A stretch of DNA of 64,000 nucleotides, from NCBI RefSeq assembly GCF_020405185.1, contig NZ_CP084463.1:186001-250000 (forward strand), read 5' to 3'. Position 1 is the first letter of the stretch. Each line of letters starts with the position of its first letter. Below are positions 26,758 through 36,438 of the stretch, one piece after another. The position numbers and the translations under genes are program-made. A model generated the notes under the pieces. It had not been told where the DNA came from, made no database searches, and was given only the letters and a program-made list of their open reading frames with translations. The DNA comes from Halomicrobium salinisoli. GTDB lineage: Archaea; Halobacteriota; Halobacteria; Halobacteriales; Haloarculaceae.

Positions 26758-28164
26758 CTACAGGATACCGCCGCCGGTGCCGCCGTCGGACCGCTCGCCG
26801 CCCTGCGCGTCCTGCACGACGACGAGCTCGAACTCGGGATCGTCGGGCGTCTGCGCCACGTCCTCGCCCTCGGTCGGGGTGGCGGTCCCCTCGCCGACGG
26901 TGTCGTTCCCGCCGACGCCGCCGCTCTCGTTGCCGGCCGCGCCCTCGTCGGGCTCCGGCGCCTCCTCGGGATCGAAGTACCCCGACGCGAACCCGGTGTA
27001 GGCCGCGTTCGCCTCGAGCGTGACGCTGACCGTGCGGACGCCGGGCTGGTCCGTGCCGACTACACCGTCGGTCCCGTTACCGGCGGTGTCGTTCGTCCCG
27101 TTCTCGGCCCCGGTCCCGCCGTCGGCGGCCGCCTCGGCGCTGACGGCGTCGATGCTCACCGGGCCGACGTCGGGGACGGCGTGGAACACCTGCAGTCGGG
27201 CCGCCTGATCGCCGGGGTCGCTGACGTCGGTCTCCAGGACGGCGACCCGGAAGCCGCGCTGGCGCTCGCCGCCGGACCCGTCGGTGCCGTCGCCCAGGCC
27301 GGCGTCCGTCTCGTTGTCCGTACCGAGGCCGTCGCCGTCGGCGGTCACGCCGTCGGCGCCGCCGGCCGCTCCCGCCTCGCTGATCCGGAGCATGTAGTCG
27401 CCGGGCTCCACCTCGACCGTCTGGGCCTCGCCGTACGCCAGGCTCTCGACGAGCTCCTGGCTCTGTCCGGCGCCGTCGTCGGCGCCGGTCGCGGTCTCGT
27501 TGCCGCCCAGGCCGGCGTCCGTCTCGTTGTCGCCGAGGCCACCGTCGGTTTCGTCGTCGCCGATCCCGGTGTCCGTCTCGTTACCGAGGCCGGCGTCGGT
27601 CTCGTTGCCGCCGACGTCGGCGGTGCCGTCTGCGGGGACGGGGCCCTCGGTGACCTCGCCGAAGGCGGTGAGGGTGTAGGTCGTATCCGCTGCGACCTCC
27701 AGCTGGTCCTCGTAGAGGACCGTCCTGTCGTCGCCGCCCCCTCCGAACAGGTCGCCGAGCAGCCCGCCCAGGATGCCGCCCTGGGCCGGGAGGATCCGTA
27801 CGCGATAGGTGCCCGGATCGACCTCCCTGAAGTTGCTCACCTCGCGGAACCCGACGCCCTCGATTCCGAATCCGCCGTCGCCACCGCCGCCCTCGGTGGC
27901 GGTCCCGTCCCCGGCGGTGTCGTTCTCGCCGAGGCCACCGTCGGTCTCGTTGCCGCCGCCGACCCCGGTCCCGTCGCCGACGGGGTCGATCTGGACGTCG
28001 ACCGGCGGGGCGTCGGGCGACATGTGCGCGACGCGGACCGCCGACCCCTGCTGTCCGTCGCCGCCGTCCTGGGCCGTCACGAGCGCGCTGCCGAAGACGC
28101 TGGTGAGGCCGACTGCGCCGGCTCCCTGCACGACTCGCCGTCGGGTGATGTTCGTCTCTGTCAT
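26758..28164 (-). CDS. Exported DUF4397 protein with Gly/Asn/Glu/Thr repeats
   Basis: The 468-aa product has a Tat-like N-terminus (TRRRVVQGAGAVGLTS) with cleavage near AQD. DUF4397 signatures follow: VRVAHMSPDAPPVDVQID at about 43-60, a matched segment YRVRILPAQGG, and a second unit with RLQVFHAVPDVGPVSIDAV. The domains are broken up by low-complexity inserts built from NETDAGLG and NETDGGLG units. DUF4397 proteins are extracellular beta-sandwich proteins, probably surface-associated or adhesive. The repeat inserts look like slippage-prone microsatellite DNA. Confidence 0.85.
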   Translation of the reverse strand: MTETNITRRRVVQGAGAVGLTSVFGSALVTAQDGGDGQQGSAVRVAHMSPDAPPVDVQIDPVGDGTGVGGGNETDGGLGENDTAGDGTATEGGGGDGGFGIEGVGFREVSNFREVDPGTYRVRILPAQGGILGGLLGDLFGGGGDDRTVLYEDQLEVAADTTYTLTAFGEVTEGPVPADGTADVGGNETDAGLGNETDTGIGDDETDGGLGDNETDAGLGGNETATGADDGAGQSQELVESLAYGEAQTVEVEPGDYMLRISEAGAAGGADGVTADGDGLGTDNETDAGLGDGTDGSGGERQRGFRVAVLETDVSDPGDQAARLQVFHAVPDVGPVSIDAVSAEAAADGGTGAENGTNDTAGNGTDGVVGTDQPGVRTVSVTLEANAAYTGFASGYFDPEEAPEPDEGAAGNESGGVGGNDTVGEGTATPTEGEDVAQTPDDPEFELVVVQDAQGGERSDGGTGGGIL

Positions 28165-28556
28165 TCCGGCCGCGGATACGCCTCTCTGTCACTTTGTTAA
28201 TTACTCTGTCGGGACGTAAGGGTAGAGGTATTCAGCGCCGGTTTGTGACCGGTTAGAGGGGAAGTTTGTCGAGTGACGTGTCTGTATTTTAACCCTAGCA
28301 ATCTGGTCCGGACTCGCGTCGGATACCGGGGCTACGGGTACGTAAGTCGATCCGAAGTCGGTCCAGCCGCCGGCTTTCGAGCGACCGCTTCGGCCCGCAG
28401 TGCGGCGAATTCGGTTCGGAGTCGGCGGCAAACGGGCCTGCTCTCTCGTCGCCTCGTCGGCGGCCGCCGGAAACGGCGGATTTCGCGCTCCGGCGGCGAC
28501 GGAACGAGCGATAGAACCGTGTTCCCGGGCGGCCGCGGCGACGGGCACCGACCTCC
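28165..28556. other. Intergenic region, no supported gene
   Basis: These 392 bp hold the upstream region of the DUF4397 gene and the 3' flank of the USP gene. The part from 28175 to 28310 is comparatively AT-rich, with TGTTAATTAC at about 28194-28203 as a likely TATA element for the DUF4397 gene. Frames over the rest are GC shadows. Confidence 0.5.
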
Positions 28557-29468
28557 TCATCCCCAGCGGCCGAGCGCTCGCCGGAGCAGCGACCCCTCCG
28601 ACCGCCGCTTGGCGATGACGATCGGCGGCGCCGCGCGCTGCCCGACCGTCTGCGCGACCGATCCGACGACCCGCCGCCGGAGTCGCCGCTCTCTGGTCGC
28701 CCCGAGCACGACAAGGTCGAAGTCGGCCGCCGCCGACACGATGGTCTCGGCGACCGCCGCCGCCTCGCGGACGTCCGCGTCGACGGGGACGTCCGCGATC
28801 AGGGCCGTCGCCTCGCGGACGCGTTCCCCGGCCGCCTCGCGGTCCGCCGCTCCGGCCTCCGGATCGACGTAGGAGACGACGCGCACGCCCGCGTCGTTGG
28901 CCCGTGCGACGGCGCCCGCCAGCGCCGCCGCGGCCTCGACGTGCGGGCCGCCGTCGGTCGGCAACAGGACGTCGTCGACCCCGTCGGCGGTGGTGCCGAT
29001 CCGCTCGACGTAGACGTCACAGGGCGCCCGCCTGACGACCGAGTCGACGGTCGTCCCGAGGACGACGTCCGACGGCCGGGGCCGGTGTTGCCAGCCGAGC
29101 AACAGCGCGTCGGCGTCGGCGTCCTCGACGGCCGAGAGCACGGCGTCGGAGACGTCGCTGCCGACTACGAGGCTCCGCCGGACCGGCACCGCGGCGTCCG
29201 CCGCGAGCGCGACGGCCTCGTCGAGCACCGCGCGCTGGTCGTCGGCGTACTCCTCCCTGATGCGGTCGTCGGAGAACAGCATGAACGGCGAGGTCACGTG
29301 CTTGTGGACGACGCTCGTCACCCGGATCTGTCCGTCCCGGTCCCGCACGAGGTCGACCGCCGTCCGCATCAGCTGCTGGACGTTGACGGGGTTGGCCACC
29401 GCGACGACGAGCGTGTACTCCCGTCCCGCAGCGGGGTCGTCCTCGATCACCCGCTGGGCGCTTCCCAT
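28557..29468 (-). CDS. Tandem universal stress protein
   Basis: The 303-aa product has two USP folds at about 15-155 and 165-295. The first begins YTLVVAVANPVNVQQLM and ends with the DALLLGWQHRPRPSDVVLG nucleotide-loop region. The second ends DLVVLGATRERRLRRRVVGSV, which fits the G-x2-G-x9-G-like ATP loop loosely. USPs bind ATP/AMP and respond to starvation or stress. Its resemblance in layout to the soluble tail of the FNT-USP fusion at 22448 is worth noting. Confidence 0.88.
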   Translation of the reverse strand: MGSAQRVIEDDPAAGREYTLVVAVANPVNVQQLMRTAVDLVRDRDGQIRVTSVVHKHVTSPFMLFSDDRIREEYADDQRAVLDEAVALAADAAVPVRRSLVVGSDVSDAVLSAVEDADADALLLGWQHRPRPSDVVLGTTVDSVVRRAPCDVYVERIGTTADGVDDVLLPTDGGPHVEAAAALAGAVARANDAGVRVVSYVDPEAGAADREAAGERVREATALIADVPVDADVREAAAVAETIVSAAADFDLVVLGATRERRLRRRVVGSVAQTVGQRAAPPIVIAKRRSEGSLLRRALGRWG

Positions 29469-29627
29469 GCGTCGAACGTTCAGTTCGAGCTACAATAAGG
29501 GCTTGGGGGGAGTTCACAGTGAACAGGAGTGGCTGGCTCGTCCGGACCGCGGCGTCCCCGCGGCGGTCCTCTAGATGCGCTGTCGCTTGGGGACAGCTAC
29601 ATGGGCTCGCAGCGACGTCCCGGTGGT

Positions 29628-30293
29628 ATGCAAGCTGGCGTCATCGGTCTCGTCGACGGGGAGTTCGACGTTGTGGACGACTACGCCGAGACGGTCGCCC
29701 GGGACGACCGAGAGCTCCGGCGGCGTCTGTCGATCGACCGCGTGTTCTCGACGCCGGCCGGTCGGATGGCCTTCGCCGGCCGGGCCGCCGGCGAGTTCCC
29801 CGACGACGGCGACCGGGCGGTGATCGAGGACGGCGAGATCAGGCTCCGGCAGCGGCCCGGGATCGAGACGCGCTACGCCGAGGTCGTCGGGGTCCCCGGC
29901 GAAATCGTCGTCGCCGACAGCGGCGACGGCGCCTTCGCCTTCGACCTGGTGGGCGCGGAGACCGGGACCGCCGTCGACCGCGCCGCCCTCGACCTGGACG
30001 CCCTCTACGAGCGCCTGGACGGCCGCCCCTGGAAGGCCGGCTTCCGCGGCACTGGCGAGGCGTCGGTCTCCGGCGTCTTCCACGGGACGGACCTCCGGGA
30101 GAGTCACGACCTCGACGACCTCCTCGCGGACGCGACGCTCAACCAGCTGGGGCTCGTCTACGACCGCGACGGGACCGAGGTGAAGGTGACCGCCGCCGCC
30201 AGCGGCTACGTCGAACTGTACCGACCGGCCGACCTCGAGGCCGGCGAGTACCTCGACTACCTGCTCGACGAGGTCCGCCCGCACCTCTCCTAG
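29628..30293 (+). CDS. Conserved haloarchaeal protein of unknown function
   Basis: The 221-aa product starts at the ATG at 29628 (MQAGVIGLVDGEFDVVDDYA). It is soluble, acidic and free of cysteines. Motifs such as SIDRVFSTPAGRMAF, PGIETRYAEVVGVPGE and HDLDDLLADATLNQLGLVYD look conserved, but I cannot name a family. Composition and codon use are ordinary. Confidence 0.7.
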   Translation: MQAGVIGLVDGEFDVVDDYAETVARDDRELRRRLSIDRVFSTPAGRMAFAGRAAGEFPDDGDRAVIEDGEIRLRQRPGIETRYAEVVGVPGEIVVADSGDGAFAFDLVGAETGTAVDRAALDLDALYERLDGRPWKAGFRGTGEASVSGVFHGTDLRESHDLDDLLADATLNQLGLVYDRDGTEVKVTAAASGYVELYRPADLEAGEYLDYLLDEVRPHLS

Positions 30294-30330
30294 CGGCCTG
30301 CGAGGAGCGGCGCGGACGCTCCTGCTGCCC

Positions 30331-30504
30331 TCAGTCGCCCGGCCGCATGTCGAACCCCTCGACCTCCCTGGTCTCGGTCGATCCGCAGTTCGGACACGCC
30401 GCTCGGGCCTCGTCGAACCGCTCGCCGCACTCGACGCACTCGTACCCGACGCCGGGCTCGGTGTCCGGGACCAGCATCTCCTTGACTGTGCCGATGATAC
30501 CCAT
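30331..30504 (-). CDS. 57-aa zinc-ribbon protein
   Basis: The ATG at 30504 starts MGIIGTVKEMLVPDTEPG. Two knuckles follow, CVECG (23-27) and CPNCG (37-41), forming a rubredoxin-like or zinc-ribbon fold. This N-terminus is a common haloarchaeal small-protein form. It lies downstream of the otsAB operon, separated by the repeat region 30549-30696. Confidence 0.8.
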   Translation of the reverse strand: MGIIGTVKEMLVPDTEPGVGYECVECGERFDEARAACPNCGSTETREVEGFDMRPGD

Positions 30505-30548
30505 GGTAGAATGTAGCAGGCACAGACTGAAAACGTTCTCGCGGGCCG

Positions 30549-30696
30549 CGAGGCCGAACGAAGTGAGGCCTCGGAACGAGCGAGCGGGTGTGAGCAACGG
30601 GAACGACACGCGAGCCGCGAGGTGCCGACCGCAGGGAGGGACCTCGGTGAGAGCGAGCGGGAGTGAGCAACGCGAACGACACGCGAGCCGCCGCGG
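30549..30696. repeat. Palindromic and direct repeats (GAAGTGAG/ACACGCGAGC family)
   Basis: A perfect palindrome CGAGGCC/GGCCTCG (30549-30555 and 30567-30573) encloses GAACGAAGTGA. It is followed by two direct repeats of about 45 bp (30578-30622 and 30651-30696) that differ at a few positions, each containing ACACGCGAGC. The same modules occur at 54046-54118 and 58605-58752. Confidence 0.8.
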
Positions 30697-30706
30697 GACC
30701 GCCCCG

Positions 30707-31549
30707 TCAACGAGGTACCGGGCCGTCGTCCGGATCCCGCCGGAGGAAGGTCGCGCCGTGGTCTGCCAGCCACGTCAGGAAGGCGGCCGCGGCCTCGGGG
30801 TCGTCGACCCGGACGTCGGCGCGGGTGGTCCCGCCGCCGACCTTCACGCCGAGGCCGTCGGACAGCGTCGCGAAGGCGTCCTCGTCGGTCCGGTCGTCGC
30901 CGACGTAGACCCGCAGCCAGTCCTCGCCGTCGGGCACGAGGTCGTCGGTCAGCCGCTCGACGGCGGCGCCCTTGTCCCAGTCGACATCGGGCCGGATTTC
31001 GAGGATGGCCTTGCCCTCCGTGACCCGCAGGTCGTCGCGGTCGCCGGCGGCCTCGCGGACCGCCTCCTCGACGCGCGGGACGTCGCCGGCGTCGGCCCTG
31101 CGGTAGTGGACCGTCGCCGTGACGCCCTTGCGCTCGACGACGGCACCGTCGACGTCCGCCACGCGCTCCTCGACGGCGTCGACCGCCTCCGCCAGCGCGT
31201 CCCGGGCGGTCTCGGCCTCTGGGGCGACGCGAGTCTCCCCGTCGACGCGGAGCTCCAGCCCGTGGTTGCCGGCGTAGGCGTCGGCATCGACGCGCTCGCG
31301 GAGGTCGGCCAGCTGTCGCCCGCTGACGACGGGGACTCTCACCTCGTCGACGTCGGTCAGTCGATCGATCGCCTCGGCCGCCGCCGGCGCGATCGCGGCC
31401 TCGTCCGGCCGGTCCGTGATGGGGGCCAGCGTCCCGTCGAAGTCGAGCGCGAGCAGCAGGCCGTCGCGCTCGACCAGCCCGTCGACGACGTCGTGGAGGC
31501 GGTCGGCGAGCGGCGGCGCCTCGTTCGCGCCGGTCACGCGGTCGCTCAT
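30707..31549 (-). CDS. otsB: Trehalose-6-phosphate phosphatase
   Basis: The 280-aa HAD-family product has motif I LLALDFDGTLAPI near 33-45, motif II with VPVVSGRQ, the conserved GNHG loop (AYAGNHGLEL), KG in VVERKGVT, and motif IV VGDDRTDEDAF. It removes phosphate from trehalose-6-phosphate in the cytoplasm. It lies 40 bp downstream of otsA on the same strand, so both form an operon. Trehalose is a compatible solute in some haloarchaea. Confidence 0.95.
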   Translation of the reverse strand: MSDRVTGANEAPPLADRLHDVVDGLVERDGLLLALDFDGTLAPITDRPDEAAIAPAAAEAIDRLTDVDEVRVPVVSGRQLADLRERVDADAYAGNHGLELRVDGETRVAPEAETARDALAEAVDAVEERVADVDGAVVERKGVTATVHYRRADAGDVPRVEEAVREAAGDRDDLRVTEGKAILEIRPDVDWDKGAAVERLTDDLVPDGEDWLRVYVGDDRTDEDAFATLSDGLGVKVGGGTTRADVRVDDPEAAAAFLTWLADHGATFLRRDPDDGPVPR

Positions 31550-31589
31550 CGCCGTCGTCCCCCCGTCGCGCCGGCGGTTCGCGTCCCAG

Positions 31590-33161
31590 TCACGTCAGTA
31601 GTTCGTCCGTCGCCTCGCGGCTGTCGCGGATCCGGTCGATCGTCCGGAACTGGGCGCTCAGCCAAGCGTAGACGTCGTTGCCCTCGACGTCGGTCCGGAG
31701 GCGCTCCATCCGGTCCTCGCGCTCCTCTCGCGGGACGGTCAGCGCGTGACGCACGCCGTCGGCGACCGCCCGGACGTCGTAGGGGTTGACCACGACGCTA
31801 CCCGCGTCCAGTTGCTCGCTGGCGCCGGCCAGTTCCGAGAGGACCAGCACCCCGGGATCCGCCCCCTGCGCGGCGACGAACTCCTTGGCGACGAGGTTCA
31901 TCCCGTCGCGCGTGGGCGTCACGAGGGCCACGTCTGCCTCGCGGTACAGCGCCGCCAGCGCCTCGCGCGGCAGGTGATCGTCGACGTAGTGGATCGGCTG
32001 CCAGTCGTCGGTGCCGAAGCGGTCGTTGATCTCGGCGACGCGCCCCTCGACGCGCTCGCGCAGCTCCGCGTAGGCCGGGATCTCCTGACGGCTCATCGAC
32101 ACCTTCTGGACGTAGGTCAGGTCGCCCTGCAGGTCGGGCTCCTCCTCCCACAGGAGCTCCAGCGCGTCGAGGCGTCGCTCGATCCCCTTCGTGTAGTCCA
32201 GCCGCTCGACGCCCAGCGCCATCCGGCGGTCGGTCAGGCCGTTCTCCTCGCTGAACTCGGCCCAGAACTCGTCGGCGGCGTCTGACCCGGCGCGCTCCGC
32301 CCACTTCGCCGCGTCGGTGCCGATGGGGAACGACCGCACGTACGTGCGCTGTCCGTCGCGGAGGACGCTCCCGCTGGTGCGGTCGACGTCGCCGAGGCCG
32401 GCCACCTCGACGCCCTCGAGGAAGTGCCGGCAGTCGGTGTCCGTGTGAAAGCCCACCAGGTCGTTGGCCAGCAGTCCGTCCAGTATCGCCTCGGCCTGGG
32501 GACAGGCCCGGAACACGTCCCAGGACGGCCAGGGGATGTGCCAGAACTGCGCCAGGAAGGCCTCGGGCCGGGCGTTCCGTACGAGTCGGGGCGCCCGCCC
32601 GAAGTGGTAGTCGTGGAACCAGACGATGCCGTCGCCCGGGGTCCGCCGGATCACCGCGTCGGCGAACGTCTGGTTGACGGCCTCGTAGGTCTCCCAGTCG
32701 CCCGGCCGGGCGTCCACCTTCGAGAGGTCGGCGTGACAGACCGGCCACAGCACCCGGTTGCTGTAGCCGCGGTAGTACCCCTCGACGTCGTCCTCGTCGA
32801 GCCACACCCGCTGGAGCCGGTAGGACTCCTCCCCGGGCGGCAGGGCGACCGTGCCGTCCTCGTCGGCAACCTCCCGGTCGGCCTCGCCGTCCCCCCACGC
32901 GACCCAGGTGCCCGACAGCCGCTGCATCAGGGGATCGACGGCCGCCGTGAGGCCGCCCGCGGGCGGCTCGACGACCACCTCGCCGTCCTCGTACTCGTGG
33001 CTGTAGGGCTGTCGATTGGAGACGACGATCAGCTCCCTGTCCTGGAGGAGGTTCGAGATCGCACCGTGGACGTCGTCCCCACCCTCGTCTGGCGAACCGC
33101 CGTCGGTCGCCGACGGATCCCCGCGCCCGGACTGCACATCGTCAGCGTTCGTCCACTTCAT
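31590..33161 (-). CDS. otsA: Trehalose-6-phosphate synthase (GT20)
   Basis: The 523-aa product makes trehalose-6-phosphate from a nucleotide-glucose and glucose-6-phosphate. GT20 hallmarks are [12 protein letters not shown] with [12 protein letters not shown] near 45-75, [45 protein letters not shown], and the C-terminal [18 protein letters not shown] with LSELAGASE. The first 30 residues are a variable acidic leader. The ATG at 33161 is preferred to an upstream start because it has a GAGGGAG Shine-Dalgarno-like site and a CCGGTTTTTGC promoter-like element about 40 bp upstream. Confidence 0.96.
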   Translation of the reverse strand: MKWTNADDVQSGRGDPSATDGGSPDEGGDDVHGAISNLLQDRELIVVSNRQPYSHEYEDGEVVVEPPAGGLTAAVDPLMQRLSGTWVAWGDGEADREVADEDGTVALPPGEESYRLQRVWLDEDDVEGYYRGYSNRVLWPVCHADLSKVDARPGDWETYEAVNQTFADAVIRRTPGDGIVWFHDYHFGRAPRLVRNARPEAFLAQFWHIPWPSWDVFRACPQAEAILDGLLANDLVGFHTDTDCRHFLEGVEVAGLGDVDRTSGSVLRDGQRTYVRSFPIGTDAAKWAERAGSDAADEFWAEFSEENGLTDRRMALGVERLDYTKGIERRLDALELLWEEEPDLQGDLTYVQKVSMSRQEIPAYAELRERVEGRVAEINDRFGTDDWQPIHYVDDHLPREALAALYREADVALVTPTRDGMNLVAKEFVAAQGADPGVLVLSELAGASEQLDAGSVVVNPYDVRAVADGVRHALTVPREEREDRMERLRTDVEGNDVYAWLSAQFRTIDRIRDSREATDELLT

Positions 33162-33492
33162 CTCCCTCGAAAGGTGTCGGTCACGAAGCAAAAACCGGTC
33201 GTCGATTCACGGAACCCCTGACGCGTAAGGCTCGGGCATCCGCTGACCGCTGCAGCGCCGTCGATCGTTACGCCGCCGATACTCGGAGTAACGGGCCCGT
33301 TTCCGGTCGCCTCGCGAGTCGGCCGCGGCGGTCCGACGGCCCGCGATGCGGACGGGTTCGGCCCGCCGATGCGACGCGAGCGGACAGACGTCGGCGTCGG
33401 CGGACGGCCCCGTCAGTAATCGGCCGTTACGCGGGCCGCTCCCGCAGATCGTGTCGAACAGTTAACCGTTCTCGCCCCCAACCGTCGGTCCC
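33162..33492. other. Intergenic region between divergent otsA and a lamin-tail gene
   Basis: These 331 bp hold the otsA promoter (CCGGTTTTTGC on the minus strand near 33195-33205). An 11-bp palindrome TACTCGGAGTA lies at 33280-33290, and GTTAACCGTTCTC at about 33461-33473 is a promoter-like element for the downstream gene. No coding frame is credible. Confidence 0.5.
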
Positions 33493-34326
33493 ATGTCCGA
33501 GGACAGCGACCGGCCGGCCTGGCGCGTGACGGCCGACCCCGACCGCATCGAGGCGCTGGCGGCCGAACACGGCGTGACGCCGGTCCTGACCGACGAGCCA
33601 GACGGCGGCACCCGACTCGGTCTGGTGGACGACCCCGGCGCCATCGCCGGGGAAGAGCTCTCCTGGGGCGCCTTCCGCGACCGGTTCGACCCCGACGAAC
33701 ACGCCGGGCTCTACCGCGACGAGGCCCCCGTCGACACCGACCGGCCCGCCGTGGCGGTCGTCGCCCGCGGCGCCCTCTCCGAGCGCGTCGAGGGCGAGGA
33801 GAAGCTCACCGAGCCCGACGATACCCGGTCCGACCAGCTGGCGGTCGGCGACACCGGCGAGGGCGAGCCAGTTGCCTTCGACGCGACGGCCAGCGAGGGC
33901 GCGACCGGCGGCGGGGGCGACGAGAAACCGGTCGAGCGGACCGACCGACGCGCGACCCACGAGGACGTCGAGGGGCCGGAGTCGACCTCGGCCGGCGGGG
34001 CCGCCGAGGGGGCGTTCGTCCTCGACGAGATCCACGAGACCGCGTCCGACCCCGACGACGAGTACCTCGTCTTCCGGAACGAGGCCGACGACCCGCTCGA
34101 CGTCTCCGGATGGGTCGTCGAGAACGACGCGGGCCGGTCCTACGCGTTCCCGGACGGGACCGTCCTCGATCCGGGGGAGGACGTCACGCTCTACAGCGGC
34201 CGCGGCACGGACGACGATCACCTCTCCTGGGGCACCGACGAGGAGATCTGGGACGAGACCGGCGACATCGTCACGGTGCGGACCGCGGACGGCCGCGAGA
34301 TCGTCCGGGAGCCGTACGGGCGGTAA
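33493..34326 (+). CDS. Lamin-tail domain protein
   Basis: The 277-aa product has an N-terminal soluble region (1-110) with no recognised fold and a low-complexity Gly/Glu/Asp linker (115-175). The C-terminal lamin-tail (LTD) beta-sandwich is at about 178-270, with EYLVFRNEADDPLDVSGW and the DGTVLDPGEDVTLYSG hairpin. In prokaryotes LTDs sit on secreted or nuclease-linked proteins and bind DNA or surfaces. No signal peptide is seen here, so an intracellular role is possible. Confidence 0.85.
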   Translation: MSEDSDRPAWRVTADPDRIEALAAEHGVTPVLTDEPDGGTRLGLVDDPGAIAGEELSWGAFRDRFDPDEHAGLYRDEAPVDTDRPAVAVVARGALSERVEGEEKLTEPDDTRSDQLAVGDTGEGEPVAFDATASEGATGGGGDEKPVERTDRRATHEDVEGPESTSAGGAAEGAFVLDEIHETASDPDDEYLVFRNEADDPLDVSGWVVENDAGRSYAFPDGTVLDPGEDVTLYSGRGTDDDHLSWGTDEEIWDETGDIVTVRTADGREIVREPYGR

Positions 34327-34365
34327 CGGACGCCTGTTTACCCCGCTGGAACGCCTAGCGCGGTT

Positions 34366-34947
34366 ATGACATCGCTGACCGGCCTCGTCGAGGGCGAGCA
34401 GGCCAACGCGTGGCTCGCCTGGGGGCTCGTCGCCTTCCTCGCCGTCGCGACGGTCGAGAGCCTGCTGACGGGCGCCGCGCTGTGGGGCGCGTTCGCCGCG
34501 GTCGTCGCCGCCGTCGCGGCGTTCCCGGCCGTCGTCTACCGGGATCCCAGGCGGATGATCGAGTGGGAGGTGCTCGCGGTCGCGACGCTCCCGGTCGTGG
34601 CCCGCTCGTACGGGCTGTTCACGCAGGTCGCGACGTACGTCGCCGTCGCGGCGCTGGCGCTGATCGCGGTGGCGGAGATCGACCGCTTCTCCGACGCCGA
34701 GATGGAACCCTGGTTCGCCGTGGCCTTCGTCGCGATGACGACCGCGACCGTCGCGGCGGGCTGGGCCGTCGCGCGATGGCTCTCGGACCGCTACCTCGGG
34801 ACCGAGTTCCTGACGACCGCGTCGGCGCTGATGTGGGACCTCGTCGTCGCGACGGCGGTCGGCCTCGCCGCCGGCGCGTTGCTCGAGTTCTACGTCCGGC
34901 GCTCCGCCTCGTCGGACGCCGGCCCGGCGCCGGAGGTGGGCGCGTGA
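34366..34947 (+). CDS. Membrane protein of unknown function
   Basis: The 193-aa product has six hydrophobic helices between residues 18 and 183 and a short acidic C-tail. Its stop overlaps the start of the next gene (GTGA at 34944-34947), so the two are translationally coupled and probably act together. I recognise no named family. Confidence 0.75.
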   Translation: MTSLTGLVEGEQANAWLAWGLVAFLAVATVESLLTGAALWGAFAAVVAAVAAFPAVVYRDPRRMIEWEVLAVATLPVVARSYGLFTQVATYVAVAALALIAVAEIDRFSDAEMEPWFAVAFVAMTTATVAAGWAVARWLSDRYLGTEFLTTASALMWDLVVATAVGLAAGALLEFYVRRSASSDAGPAPEVGA

Positions 34948-35576
34948 TCCGCGACGCGCTGCCGGACCCGACCGAGGAGCCGCTGCTGGCCGCCGCCCGC
35001 GCGCTGCAGGCGGTGCTCGCCGCCGTCGTCGTCTACGCCCTCGTCACGGTCCAGATCGGGCTCGTGTTCAACGCGCTGATGCCCCTGCTCGTCGCGCTGG
35101 TCCCGGACGCGGTCCGCCGGCGGTACGGCCATCAGATGCACCCGGGACTGGTCCTGTGGATCGCCGTGGCGGCCGCCCTCCACGGCGTCGGAGCGCTCGG
35201 GCCCTACAGCGAGTACGGCTGGTACGACCAGGTCGCGCACACGGTCTCGGCCGCGCTGGTGGCCGGCGTCGGCTACGCGCTGGTCCGGGCGATCGACCGC
35301 CACCACGACGGCGTGGTCGTCCCGGCCCGCCTGCGGTTCGTGTTCGTCCTCGTGTTCGTCGTCTCCTTCGGCGTCGTCTGGGAGATCGCGGAGTTCGCAT
35401 CCGGCGGCCTCGCGAGCCTGCTGGGCGGGGAGGCCGTGCTCGCGCAGTACGGGATCGACGACATCGCACTCGACCTGCTGTTCAACGCCGTCGGCGGCGT
35501 CCTCGTCGCGCTGTGGGGGACGGGCTACTTCGACGGCGTCGCGGCGTTGCTCGGGTGGCAGGTCGACTGGGAGTGA
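34944..35576 (+). CDS. Membrane protein resembling the DUF2238/YjdF group
   Basis: The 210-aa product starts with GTG at 34944, overlapping the previous stop by four bases. It has five or six helices. YGWYDQVAHTVSAALVAGVG and VSFGVVWEIAEFASGG resemble the conserved core of YjdF/DUF2238 membrane proteins (D-x2-H and W-E-x2-E), whose function is unknown. The assignment is tentative. Confidence 0.75.
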   Translation: MIRDALPDPTEEPLLAAARALQAVLAAVVVYALVTVQIGLVFNALMPLLVALVPDAVRRRYGHQMHPGLVLWIAVAAALHGVGALGPYSEYGWYDQVAHTVSAALVAGVGYALVRAIDRHHDGVVVPARLRFVFVLVFVVSFGVVWEIAEFASGGLASLLGGEAVLAQYGIDDIALDLLFNAVGGVLVALWGTGYFDGVAALLGWQVDWE

Positions 35577-35710
35577 TTCACCTGGCGTCGAGCGATTCCG
35601 CCGTCAGAGCTGCTCTCCGGGCGTCCACGCTCGGCTTACTTCGAGTTCGCCCGGCTTTCGTCACCAAGCTGACGTATAACAAAGGGGCGTTCCCCCGTAG
35701 CGTTCGATCC

Positions 35711-35986
35711 ATGCAGAGCCAATCCAAGCAGCAGACGAAGGGCGCAGCACAGCGGACGGGACGGGATCCCATCGTCATGGCGTCCGTCGCGTCCGTCGCA
35801 CTGTCGTGGTACTACTTCTACGTCAAGGGCGACCGACAGCGCGGCATCTTCGTGGGCCTGTGGCCCCCGACGCTGCTCGCGTTCGCGAGCTACTTCCGCC
35901 AGGCCGAACTCCAGACGATGCTGGAGCGCGGCGGCGCCTCGGGCGTCGTCACTCGCGTCCAGGAGATGCTCGAACAGCAGCAGTAA
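35711..35986 (+). CDS. Small protein with one or two membrane segments
   Basis: The 91-aa product has a Gln/Lys-rich N-terminus, hydrophobic segments at about 20-38 and 47-62, and a Glu/Gln-rich amphipathic tail. A TATA-like GTATAACAA about 35 nt upstream of the ATG supports expression. It looks like a conserved haloarchaeal small protein; the function is unknown. Confidence 0.75.
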   Translation: MQSQSKQQTKGAAQRTGRDPIVMASVASVALSWYYFYVKGDRQRGIFVGLWPPTLLAFASYFRQAELQTMLERGGASGVVTRVQEMLEQQQ

Positions 35987-36438
35987 CGGAGCCGGTTCTT
36001 CCGACCCCCTCGACGGTCCGCCGCCGTTACGGCGGGCTTATGCGACCGCCTACAGCTACGGTGCCGACCGGCGAGACGGCGGTGCCCGACTGGACGACCG
36101 CGACCGGGCGTCGGAGCCGCTCTCCGTGCCGGCGGACCGCTCGGTCGGGGCTGGCGGTCGCGGCCGCCGGTGGCCGGTCGCTCCCGCCGGGAGCGAGGAC
36201 GCCGTCCCCGGCGGGAGGTGGGCCCGGCCGTCCCGACGGGCATGTCGCCCGGCTCCGGTCGACCTCTCCGCCGACGTGCGACCGATCGGGTCCGGTCCCG
36301 CTCGGTGTCTCACGTACCGACACCGGCGGCGTACGCTCACCCATCGAGGTCCGTTCATACGGCCGCTACGGCGCTCTCTGCAGTGCATGCCAATAGGTGC
36401 CATATAACAAATCGCCCTCGTGCGCTTCTCTGGGGCGC
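35987..36438. other. Intergenic region, no supported gene
   Basis: Frames on both strands are Arg/Pro/Ser-rich shadows with no conserved motif, so I call no gene in these 452 bp. CATATAACAA at about 36400-36409 is a TATA-like element placed correctly for the channel gene at 36439. Confidence 0.5.

Noticed and set aside
33280..33290. TACTCGGAGTA palindrome upstream of otsA as a possible TrmB site
   Set aside because: The half-sites have a 2-bp spacer instead of 7-8, so it does not fit the published motif.
35987..36438. Overlapping frames on both strands before the channel gene
   Set aside because: Arg/Pro/Ser-rich composition on both strands with no motif; typical GC shadows.
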